From: RGDT01 sp964630925 | GTDB lineage: Bacteria > Planctomycetota > Planctomycetia > Gemmatales > Gemmataceae | Direction: 5' to 3' | Assembly (NCBI GenBank): GCA_964630925.1 | Contig: CAZVZK010000037.1 | Span: 1-64,000, forward strand | Length of the DNA: 64,000 nt | In this document: positions 40,274-47,375 of the stretch, in pieces | Numbering within the stretch: the stretch's first letter is position 1 | Layout of the letters: the number at the start of each line of letters is the position of its first letter | Translations under genes and position numbers: made by a program | Notes under the pieces: generated by a model | Seen by the model: only the letters and a program-made list of their open reading frames with translations | Databases searched by the model: none | What the model was told of the DNA's origin: nothing

Positions 40274-40921
40274 ATGAGCGCTCGGCTGCCGGAGGCCTAC
40301 CGGAACGGAACGTCCGAACACTTGCCCGAGGGGGTCCCGCCCCGTTACCTTGTCGATATGTCCCTGGGCATTGCCCTCGAGCGGCTTGACGAGAAACTTC
40401 GGGCCTTGGAAAGGAAAGAGAGTGAGGCGCGTGAGAACGTGTGCATCGAGGTGCGCAGCGTCCTGACGACGTGGATGGGGCTGAACCGAGTGCGGCAGGA
40501 TGAGGAAGCCGCGAGGCTCGTCCACACGGCATTCCTCCGGGCCGAGGAGCTCCTCCGCGGAGAATTGGATGACTGCTATGCGTTGGTGCGCAAGCGGCTG
40601 AGCCGCTTCCTCGCGTTGAGCGCTGACCCGCGGAGGCTCGGGCTCCCCATGCAGCTCCTTGAGGCGATTGAACGCCTCGATCAGGCGATCGAGGCGAAGG
40701 AGGGGGTCTGTGAGGCTGCGAAGATGGCCCTCGATGCCTGGGAGGCCAACCGGCGCTGGTGCCTCGGGAAGGCCGAGGCTGAGTTGCTGAGGGATCTAAT
40801 CCTCCGGGCCCAGCCACATTTCCGGGATGCCACCCAGCGTCTGCGGGACGACGTGGAAGCGAGCTTTGAAGCGATCCTCACCGAATATGGCATCGGGTTC
40901 TTCCCCGCCCGCGTCGGGTGA
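40274..40921 (+). CDS. Helical protein upstream of histidine kinase
   Basis: ATG at 40274 follows GAGCGAGG. The 215 residues are almost all alpha-helical with coiled-coil character (LERLDEKLRALERKESEARE, AARLVHTAFLRAEELLRGEL, LLEAIERLDQAIEAKEGVCE). No membrane span or known domain is seen. Its end overlaps the start of the kinase gene, and the cluster order (HD fragment, this gene, kinase, response regulator) suggests a signalling role. It may be an adaptor or sensor for the cytosolic kinase. Confidence 0.6.
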   Translation: MSARLPEAYRNGTSEHLPEGVPPRYLVDMSLGIALERLDEKLRALERKESEARENVCIEVRSVLTTWMGLNRVRQDEEAARLVHTAFLRAEELLRGELDDCYALVRKRLSRFLALSADPRRLGLPMQLLEAIERLDQAIEAKEGVCEAAKMALDAWEANRRWCLGKAEAELLRDLILRAQPHFRDATQRLRDDVEASFEAILTEYGIGFFPARVG

Positions 40922-42179
40922 CCAGGGCGCGCTCGCCTTCGTTGCCCGATTAGTCGCGGAGGCAGCGGGGAACGCCGCGCTGTCATTCGACCGCAGCAGG
41001 CGGGAGGCCTTCGACCCGGAGATCAGAGGGTCTCCGGGGCTGCTTGAATCCCGAGGCCGGGAAGGGGTGTCCCGCGTCTCGGACAACTTAACGTACCTGC
41101 GAGATGTCCTGGTTGCGGTCGGCTCGGGGCTGCCCTTCGTGGCGGCAAGCGTCTCCGACCTCGACGACATCCTCGCGCAGTTGAAACAGGCTCCGGGAGG
41201 TGCAGGGCATCGGGAGGGCGGGCCGGGCGACTTCCGCGATGTGGCCGACCGGGTCATCCAGAGGTTGGTCGAATTACGGGAGCAGGCCCATGCGGTGGTG
41301 AGTTGTGGCGTCACGGCCCCACAAACGGAGCTGCCCAGCCCCGAGCTCGAAGCGCGCCTCCGTGAGCTCGCTTTGGAGTCCTACAAACTCCGCGCAGCCA
41401 CCAGAGAGAGCGAGGCAGTCCTTCGCCGATCACGCCGCCTCGCCGAAGCGGGGAAGTTGGCCGCGTTCGTTGCACATCGGTTCGGTAACATCCTCCACGC
41501 TATCCGCGGCCGGTCGGAGCTCCTTCGCGGCGGCCCGTTGGGTGCGGCCCCAGCAGCCGTGGCCCACTTTGCCACCATCGAGCAGGCTTGCACACGGGGC
41601 ACGAAGGTCGTCGAGGCGTTGAAGAACTACGCGAAGCCCCGAGAGCCAAAATTCGGCACCCTCCGGATTGAAGAGCTCCTCTCGGATGTCCGCGGCTTCA
41701 TCGATTCGCTGTTCTCAGACGCCCTGCACCTCCGTCTGGACCTCGCCCCTCACCTACCGCCGGTGGTTGCGGATTATGATATGCTCCACGAGGTGATCGT
41801 GAACCTGGCCTTGAACGCGGTCGATGCCATGGGGCAACGGGGGGTCCTCACGCTATCGGCTCAGCCGATCACCCGCACCGAGCACGGCGCCGGGCCTCCC
41901 GCCCCGGCTGGAACCGCCGTGAAGATCGAAGTCCGGGACACCGGGCCGGGCATCGCGCCGGAGGTTCTCCCGTATCTCTTCCAGCCGTACGTGACCACGA
42001 AGCCAGACAAGGGGACTGGCCTGGGGCTGCTGATCGCGAAAAAGCACGTCACAGGCCACTCGGGCACGATCACCGGCAGGAATCTGCCGGAAGGCGGAGC
42101 GTGCTTCACAATCATCCTTCCCGTGAATCCGAGAATCGAGAGCGCGGAGCCAGGCCATGACCAGGACCGAACTACCTGA
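40887..42179 (+). CDS. Soluble sensor histidine kinase
   Basis: I take ATG 40887, which overlaps the previous gene by 35 bases; there is no good ribosome-binding site, so the start is uncertain. The N-terminal half has no membrane span or known sensor. The phosphoacceptor region reads LAAFVAHRFGNILHAIRGRS, a variant of the H-box with the His in VAHRF (about residue 200). The ATPase shows the N-box VNLALNAVDAMG, G1 VRDTGPGIAPE and G2 TTKPDKGTGLGLLIAKKH. It phosphorylates a response regulator, most likely the overlapping downstream gene. The sensor input may come through the helical protein encoded upstream. Confidence 0.82.
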   Translation: MASGSSPPASGDQGALAFVARLVAEAAGNAALSFDRSRREAFDPEIRGSPGLLESRGREGVSRVSDNLTYLRDVLVAVGSGLPFVAASVSDLDDILAQLKQAPGGAGHREGGPGDFRDVADRVIQRLVELREQAHAVVSCGVTAPQTELPSPELEARLRELALESYKLRAATRESEAVLRRSRRLAEAGKLAAFVAHRFGNILHAIRGRSELLRGGPLGAAPAAVAHFATIEQACTRGTKVVEALKNYAKPREPKFGTLRIEELLSDVRGFIDSLFSDALHLRLDLAPHLPPVVADYDMLHEVIVNLALNAVDAMGQRGVLTLSAQPITRTEHGAGPPAPAGTAVKIEVRDTGPGIAPEVLPYLFQPYVTTKPDKGTGLGLLIAKKHVTGHSGTITGRNLPEGGACFTIILPVNPRIESAEPGHDQDRTT

Positions 42180-42900
42180 CCCCCGAGTCATCGTCTTGGT
42201 GGTCGATGACGAGGAGGACACGCGGGGCACGAACGCCGCCATCCTCAACGCCGGCGGGTTCGAGACGATCACCGCCCGAGACGCGGACGAGGCGCTGGGT
42301 ATCCTCCGCTCGCGGCCGGCCGAAATCCCCGTCGTGCTACTCGACATCAAGATGCCGGATAGGCGGCGGACGCCTGAGCGTGCCGGGCTCGAACTCCTAC
42401 CTGAGATCCGAGACGTCGCGCCGGACGCCCTCGTGGTCCTGTTCTCCGTCGTCGATGATGTCCAGGCGACGATAGAGGCCCTACAGCACGGGAGGGCTTT
42501 CGACTACCTCATCAAGAATCACCCAAGCAGCAGCAATCAGGCGGTCGTCAACGCCGTCAGGCGAGCGTGCGAGCACAGGCGCCTCCGGATCTTGGAGCGG
42601 AGAACGAGCCAAGAGATCCTTCACAGGCTCCTCTCGGCCGTCGTCGCTCAAGGGCCGGCTGGCGGCGGTCCACAGGCGCGGCGAGCAGGCCGTGGCCCCG
42701 GTGACCAAGGACGAGGCCCACGACCACCTGAAGCGGGCGCTGGAGGGGACGAGGTGGGCGGCGGTGAGGGGCTATCACGTCCTGCGTCATTCATTCATAA
42801 GCTGCCTCGCCGCCGCCGGAGTCGATCAGCGGATCATCGACGAGTTCGTCGGGCACTCCCAGGAGGAGGTCAAGAGGCGGTATCGCCACCTGATCCCTGA
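42157..42900 (+). CDS. Response regulator with foreign C-terminal tail
   Basis: ATG 42157 overlaps the kinase by 23 bases. Residues 10-140 form a receiver domain: VLVVDDEEDTRG, the phospho-Asp in VVLLDIKMPD (about 68), the Ser in VLFSVVDD and the Lys in FDYLIKNHPS. After about residue 163 (ILHRLLSAVVAQ) the frame enters DNA that codes, in another frame, for a tyrosine recombinase fragment. The last 85 residues are therefore an accidental Arg/Pro-rich tail. The original output domain, if there was one, has been lost. It may still work as a stand-alone receiver. Confidence 0.75.
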   Translation: MTRTELPDPRVIVLVVDDEEDTRGTNAAILNAGGFETITARDADEALGILRSRPAEIPVVLLDIKMPDRRRTPERAGLELLPEIRDVAPDALVVLFSVVDDVQATIEALQHGRAFDYLIKNHPSSSNQAVVNAVRRACEHRRLRILERRTSQEILHRLLSAVVAQGPAGGGPQARRAGRGPGDQGRGPRPPEAGAGGDEVGGGEGLSRPASFIHKLPRRRRSRSADHRRVRRALPGGGQEAVSPPDP

Positions 42901-42937
42901 CGTGAAGCAGGCGGCCCTCAGCGGCGTGTTCGGGTGA
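42647..42937 (+). pseudogene. Tyrosine recombinase C-terminal fragment
   Basis: This frame reads KDEAHDHLKRALEGTRWAAV, then HVLRHSFISCLAAAGVDQRI (HxLRH box with Arg II), FVGHSQEEVKRRYRHLIPD (GH and the Tyr) and a normal stop. The N-terminal DNA-binding part and Arg I are missing. The fragment begins inside the response regulator. It belongs to another integrase family than those at 5059 and 7352. Confidence 0.75.
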
Positions 42938-42959
42938 GCGCAGGCGCGCGCGGCCCCTG

Positions 42960-42965
42960 TATAAT
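42960..42965 (+). promoter_or_regulatory. TATAAT -10 box before DUF6602 fragment
   Basis: A perfect TATAAT is followed by an A-rich leader and a short hairpin (CGGGGCATGGCCCCG). The ATG at 43013 has AGGGGG upstream. Confidence 0.55.
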
Positions 42966-43012
42966 GGAGGTAGAAAAGAGGCGTGGCGGGGCATGGCCCC
43001 GCAGGGGGCGCG

Positions 43013-43213
43013 ATGATCAAGACCGTTGCCGACATGCTGGGCCAGTTCCTGGAGGTGGAGCGGGCGAAACTCGACGCCGTCAAGGTGCGGCACGCGACCA
43101 CCATCGGCGGCATGTACGAGCACCTGTCCCGTGACGCGCTTTGCCGGGTCATCCCGTGCGAGGGCCTGTGGGTCGCGTCCGGCTTCATCGAGGACTCGGC
43201 GGGCGTGTCGAGC
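43013..43213 (+). pseudogene. DUF6602-type gene, 3' truncated
   Basis: The promoter and ribosome-binding site are intact and the first 66 residues (MIKTVADMLGQFLEVERAKL, VRHATTIGGMYEHLSRDALC, VIPCEGLWVASGFIEDSAG) match the N terminus of DUF6602 nuclease-like proteins. After about 43213 the similarity ends and the frame runs on as unrelated residues to 43288. The PD-(D/E)xK-like core expected next is absent, so the gene is dead. The rest of the gap to 43353 contains no gene. Confidence 0.55.
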
Positions 43214-43353
43214 GACGAGCCCCGGAGGTCGTCATATGACCTTGGCAGGCCAACGGCGTCAAGAGTTCGGCCGGCTGTCGGCCGATGAGCGGTCTGGGCG
43301 GGCGGCTTGCCGTCACTGCCCAGCAACCCGTTGTGCCCCCCGCGAGGTGAGCG

Positions 43354-43359
43354 TACGGT
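43354..43359 (+). promoter_or_regulatory. -10 box TACGGT, leaderless arrangement
   Basis: TACGGT is followed by exactly six bases and the ATG at 43366, without a Shine-Dalgarno. Confidence 0.45.
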
Positions 43360-43365
43360 GGTGTC

Positions 43366-44505
43366 ATGGTCGAAGAGCCAAGCAGAGTACCTGAAACAGC
43401 TCCATCAGCGGATCGCGGAAAGGAGGCGCCGAGGCTCGAGGACCCGGTTGATCGGGTGTTTGACCCCCGGGCGCTGTTCATTGAGCCGTTCGAGTATCTG
43501 CCGGTCCCCGACCCCCGCGACCTGTCGGCTGTGTCGAAAGAGAAGGCCACCTATCGGCGGGTCCCATGCAGCCTACGGATCCTGGAGAAGGACGGTAGAA
43601 CCTACGTAACGGATGAAAGTAGCGTGCCCTTCGGCCTCATCGAGCGGATCCCACAACGGTGGAGCACGAGGATGGCATTCAGGCCGGAGCAGGGCCGGGC
43701 ATTTGTCGTCTATCCCAGCCGAGCAGAAGCCCTGGCAGGGCGGGCGGATGGGGCGAAGGAGGTCGCGAAGGAGAGACTGGATGGACTCGTCTTCCCTGTG
43801 TTGGCGGTGAACGAAGAAGACCGTGAATGCGTTCTCCAGATCGGCACCCCGCTCGGCGGATCGCTGCCGGGCCTGAAGTTCCCATGTTGGATCCCTGCGC
43901 GGGCCCTCAACGGGAAGGTGCTGGAGAAGACAGGCGAGCTGGGGCTGCTCTCGGCCGAGAGGGAGCGGCGGCGGATGACTTCCGCGGCAAGGCAGTTGAT
44001 CACGAACATCTCTGAGGCCTCCGACGATGATCGACGGGACCGAATAGCTGCCAATGTCAGGGTTCTCAAGCGGGCCCTTCTTGCCATGTATGGCGGATAC
44101 AAGACCGATCCGATACGAATGGCATTCTCGTTACCCCGCGCCGCCTCCTCCGCCACGCTCAACCTCGGCGACAAAGACGTCCGGTCATTCGATGAAAAAC
44201 AGTTAAGTGGTATTGGTGACAAATATGATCTCATCCTCAAGAAGCTCACGTTGATAGAGACGTTCGAGACGAACGGCGGTGGCCTGAAGGCGGTCCGGGC
44301 GATGAGAGACGCGCTGCTAGCCCAGAAGTATTCCAAGGCGGCCTGGGGTGACCTGAACGAGGTACAGCAGGGCATCGCGGTCGAAGAAGCTTGGAAGACC
44401 GCGGTGGAGGTTTCTCGCGATCTTCAGTCCGTGAAGCTCTATGGGGCCGCCTCGGACACGACCCCCCAGAGCCACCTCTTCCTCCCGATCTCGGCGTTGC
44501 CGTGA
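43366..44505 (+). CDS. Unknown 379-aa protein
   Basis: The start is ATG 43366, set by the -10 box six bases upstream. The sequence shows a mixed N-terminal domain (EPFEYLPVPDPRDLSAVSKE, CSLRILEKDGRTYVTDESSV, RAFVVYPSRAEALAGRADGA) and a helical C-terminal half (LITNISEASDDDRRDRIAAN, VRVLKRALLAMYGGYKTDPI, KLTLIETFETNGGGLKAVRA). There is no signal peptide or membrane span. I do not recognise the family. It is convergent with a 5'-truncated gene 7 bases downstream and lies inside the scrapyard region, yet its own frame is intact. An accessory or defence role is only a guess. Confidence 0.6.
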   Translation: MVEEPSRVPETAPSADRGKEAPRLEDPVDRVFDPRALFIEPFEYLPVPDPRDLSAVSKEKATYRRVPCSLRILEKDGRTYVTDESSVPFGLIERIPQRWSTRMAFRPEQGRAFVVYPSRAEALAGRADGAKEVAKERLDGLVFPVLAVNEEDRECVLQIGTPLGGSLPGLKFPCWIPARALNGKVLEKTGELGLLSAERERRRMTSAARQLITNISEASDDDRRDRIAANVRVLKRALLAMYGGYKTDPIRMAFSLPRAASSATLNLGDKDVRSFDEKQLSGIGDKYDLILKKLTLIETFETNGGGLKAVRAMRDALLAQKYSKAAWGDLNEVQQGIAVEEAWKTAVEVSRDLQSVKLYGAASDTTPQSHLFLPISALP

Positions 44506-44511
44506 TCTCCC

Positions 44512-45224
44512 CTATTTCGGCCTCGTGGTCCCGGCATCCCGCCTCCGCAGGACAAGGCGCATGGCGTCGTTGTGGACCGTGTCCGCTTCGGTTTTCCCCG
44601 GGACGCTAAAGACCCCGGCCGCGGCAGCAGGATCATCTGCCCTGACGTAGGCGAGTGCCTCGTATCGCCGCACAGCGGCCTCCCACTCCTTCGCATCAGG
44701 AGGCAGCTGTTTCCGTATTGCGTCGAACTCTTCCTTGAAGGATCCCGCTTGTTCCGGGGTGCGCCGCGGGCCGTAGCGGAGCGCTACGCTGATCGCGTCT
44801 CGCCACTCGTTGATGTGCCGATAGCCCGCCGTATGATCGCCTGCCTGGAACAGCATCATCCCCTCGAAAAGGCTGAGCCGCCTCTGGATCTGACGTGCGT
44901 CTGCTGGCTCGACCGTCACCTTCTGGATGTCGTTGCGCTGTTCGCGGATGTCTCGTAACCGCCCATCCACGACCGCCTTCGGCGGCTTCACCTCCGAGGC
45001 CTGTTCGCGGAGCCCCGCCATCCACTCGTTGAACTGTGAGCGCGACTGATCGGGGCTGCCGGTGTGTGTGGACGCCAGGGCCCGGTAGAACGCTACGGCG
45101 GGCCTTGCCGCCTTCGCCTCCGCCTTGGCCTGGGGCGTTGGAACATTCTCCAGCTCCACCAGTTGGGCCATCCACTGACCCCCCAGCGTGGCCAGCTCTT
45201 TCCTCCAGATGACCGGGTCCTTCC
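44512..45224 (-). pseudogene. Helical protein gene, 5' end cut by recombinase fragment
   Basis: The frame is open from about 45224 (GKDPVIWRKELATLGGQWMA) to the stop at 44512, about 237 residues. The first ATG at 45171 is internal to coding-like sequence and has no ribosome-binding site, so I infer loss of the true start when the recombinase fragment at 45225 was joined. The product is alpha-helical with charged repeats (ASEVKPPKAVVDGRLRDIRE, RRLSLFEGMMLFQAGDHTAG, EAAVRRYEALAYVRADDPAA). It may be secreted or TPR-like in origin, but no family is clear. Confidence 0.5.
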
Positions 45225-45551
45225 CGGGATGCCGCGCATGAAAGCGCCGACAAGGAGGAGGTGGTCGATGCCTGCGTGGAGGGGCTGAAGCGGGCCGACG
45301 AACTCTGGGAGGAATGGCCTGTGGAAGGCAAAAGCAGGCTGCAGAGGCTGGTGTTCCCCGAGGGAATCAGTTACGGCGATCTGGCCGGCAATCAAACCCC
45401 GCAACTTTCGCTACTGCATGGGGCGTTCTCGGTGTCGATGGCCCCTCAACCCAAGATGGCTCCCCCGGCTTGGCGAGTTACGAACCAGGTCATCGACGAG
45501 ATGATCGCCTGGTTCAACCTGCTCCGGGGGCTTCCTGTCGTGGAAAGTTGA
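45225..45551 (+). pseudogene. Serine recombinase C-terminal fragment (repeat of 38436-38759)
   Basis: From CGGGATGCC at 45225 the DNA follows the end of the recombinase at 38436-38759 closely: VVDACVEGLKRADELWEEWP, SRLQRLVFPEGISYGDLAGN and VTNQVIDEMIAWFNLLRGLP. The intact copy differs at only scattered residues. The upstream 80% of the gene is missing. Similarity stops at the stop codon on the far side. It is a relic of a second, related element or of a duplication, and it forms a direct repeat with the intact gene across 6.5 kb. Confidence 0.85.
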
Positions 45552-45628
45552 AAGATCGTCCCCATGGTACAGCGCACCGCGCGAGGCGCAAACAGGGGAG
45601 TGCCACCTGGCGCCTGTCGCGGAGCGTC

Positions 45629-45979
45629 TCACCCGCCCAGACCGCCGAGCATCGCCTTCACCGTCTTCTTGAGGACCGGGAGATCCTTCGCCGCGACGGT
45701 CCAGACCCGCTCGAGATTGACGTCGGAGTAGTCGTGGATGAGGATGTTGCGCATCGCCGTGATCATCCTCCACGGGACATCCGGATAGTCCTTCTTCCAG
45801 GCCGGAGGGAGCTTGGTCGCGGCCTCCCCGACGATGGAGACCTGGCGGATGATGCCGTCCTGGAGCAGGCCGTCCTCGAGGAACTTCTTCCGTCCGCCCT
45901 TGCGGTACTCCTCGACGCGCTTGATGGCGGAGAGCATGTCCTCCAGGTACACCCGGTGGTCCTTCTTCGGCCGCTTCAT
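45629..45979 (-). CDS. hepT: HepT-like RNase toxin (DUF86)
   Basis: 116 residues from ATG 45979, which overlaps the stop of the MNT gene (ATGA). The HepT signature RX4HXY is present as RNILIHDY (about residues 77-84), and the helices around it (YLEDMLSAIKRVEEY, QVSIVGEAATKLPP) fit the HEPN fold. HepT toxins cleave RNA unless modified by the cognate nucleotidyltransferase, here the upstream gene. The usual role is phage defence or element maintenance. Confidence 0.88.
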   Translation of the reverse strand: MKRPKKDHRVYLEDMLSAIKRVEEYRKGGRKKFLEDGLLQDGIIRQVSIVGEAATKLPPAWKKDYPDVPWRMITAMRNILIHDYSDVNLERVWTVAAKDLPVLKKTVKAMLGGLGG

Positions 45980-46290
45980 AGGTCGAGGGCTTCGGCGAGG
46001 ATGCGCTCGCGCAGGAGAGGCTTGATGCTGTCGTCCGTGAGGACGTCGACCTTCCGGTGCAGTGCATCTTCCAGGTCCACCTTGATGCCGGCGACGACGA
46101 GCAAGCTCGCACGCCTCGGGAGCGTGACCAGCAAGTCCACGTCGCTCTTCTTCCCCTGCTCGCCCCGCGCGAAAGAGCCGAAGACGCGGACGTTGGTCGC
46201 CCCGTAGCGGGCCGCGACGCGCAGGATGGTCGATCGCATCCCCTCGAGGGAAGACTGCTTCCCCGCCGACGGTGTCCGTTTGGCACGCAT
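45976..46290 (-). CDS. mntA: MNT-type minimal nucleotidyltransferase antitoxin
   Basis: 104 residues. ATG 46290 is preferred to 46311 because a TACACT promoter box at 46302-46307 would otherwise lie in the coding part. The nucleotidyltransferase core reads RVFGSFARGEQGKKSDVDLL, giving GSFARG plus the DxD metal site, followed by KVDVLTD. MNT antitoxins inactivate HepT by adding AMP to its catalytic Tyr. The gene is translationally coupled to hepT. Confidence 0.88.
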   Translation of the reverse strand: MRAKRTPSAGKQSSLEGMRSTILRVAARYGATNVRVFGSFARGEQGKKSDVDLLVTLPRRASLLVVAGIKVDLEDALHRKVDVLTDDSIKPLLRERILAEALDL

Positions 46291-46301
46291 GGGTCGTGCC
46301 C

Positions 46302-46307
46302 AGTGTA
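46302..46307 (-). promoter_or_regulatory. -10 box TACACT of the MNT/HepT operon
   Basis: Minus-strand TACACT, 11 bases before the ATG at 46290, implies a very short leader. Confidence 0.45.
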
Positions 46308-46517
46308 CCACGAATGGGCGTCTTCACTTGCGATCGGCACTTACACGAATAATCACCCGGCGCGTGGTCGCGGTGACGCCGGGCAGCGTTGGATTTGCAG
46401 CGTGCCTGTCAAAACTGCCGTCCCGCCGTGAGGCGAGGGCAGTGGGTGTAGAGCCAATAGTGGGGCGTGGGGGGCATCAACTCAAGCGAATCGCCTGCGT
46501 CCTCAACAGGCGGAGGG

Positions 46518-46523
46518 TAGAAT
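46518..46523 (+). promoter_or_regulatory. -10 box TAGAAT of the Hachiman-like operon
   Basis: TAGAAT lies 39 bases before the ATG at 46563, with AGGA at the right distance before that ATG as a weak ribosome-binding site. Confidence 0.4.
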
Positions 46524-46562
46524 GAAGCCATTGAACCGCTTTCGCCCCCATCAGGACTGCCC

Positions 46563-47375
46563 ATGCCTCCTTTGAGCCCCAAACCGCGCGTGAGCCACAA
46601 GGACTTCGTCGCCGCATGGCTGCGTTCTTCCCCCGATCCGAGGTACACGACCTTCGCCTGCACCGTGCTGTCGGAGGTCGGGGGAGCACGCAAGGGCATC
46701 AGCCGCGCGCTGAGCGAGGCCGTCTTCGTCCACCACCAGGACCCCGACACGTACCGGAAGAAGCTCGCGCACCTGGGCTACGCCGCGACGGCCGCTGCCC
46801 TCGACCGCCGGCCGCGGGCGCACAAGACGCGTATGGGGAACTTCGGTGAGGTCCTCGCCTCGGAGTTCCTTCGTCAGGTGCGCGGCCACGACATCCCGGT
46901 CTACCGCCTACGCTACAACTCCAACGACGAGTCCTCACCGAAGGGGGATGACGTCCTTGCTTTCGAGTTCGCCGACCGGGCGCGCGGCGTGAAGGACGCG
47001 GTGATCGTCGCCGAGGTGAAGGTCCGTGGCGAGTTCCGGAACGCCGCGGTCGAGGAGGCCCACGACGCCTTGCGTCATGGCCACCGGCCGCGCCCGACGT
47101 CTTTCAACTTCGTCGTGGACGTCCTCTTCAGGGAGGGCAAGGAGGACGAGGCCAAGAGGCTGCTGGACCTGTCCACCAAGTTCGGCAAGCGGAGCCTCGT
47201 GCGGCGGTCCGTCCTCTTCCTCATCACGGGAAACACGCCGCCCGATCCGTTCAGCGGCCTTGGTGCCCTGCGGCGGCTCGCCCCGAACCTGGAAGCCGTC
47301 CACCTCCCGCTCGACACGCTCGTGAACCTTGTCACGTCCACCTTCGAGGCCGCCGTCGATGTCCGATCCCTCTGA
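46563..47375 (+). CDS. hamA: HamA/AbpA-like DUF1837 nuclease
   Basis: 270 residues, soluble. The C-terminal two thirds show the restriction-endonuclease-like pattern of DUF1837: the Glu in MGNFGEVLASEFL (about 95), the Asp in PKGDDVLAFEF (about 129) and the ExK in VIVAEVKVRGEF (about 151-153). In Hachiman and the AbpAB system of E. coli this nuclease is held by a partner helicase and released on phage infection to degrade DNA. The next gene is such a helicase and overlaps this one by 17 bases. The family call is by motif and gene context, not by a search. Confidence 0.65.
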   Translation: MPPLSPKPRVSHKDFVAAWLRSSPDPRYTTFACTVLSEVGGARKGISRALSEAVFVHHQDPDTYRKKLAHLGYAATAAALDRRPRAHKTRMGNFGEVLASEFLRQVRGHDIPVYRLRYNSNDESSPKGDDVLAFEFADRARGVKDAVIVAEVKVRGEFRNAAVEEAHDALRHGHRPRPTSFNFVVDVLFREGKEDEAKRLLDLSTKFGKRSLVRRSVLFLITGNTPPDPFSGLGALRRLAPNLEAVHLPLDTLVNLVTSTFEAAVDVRSL

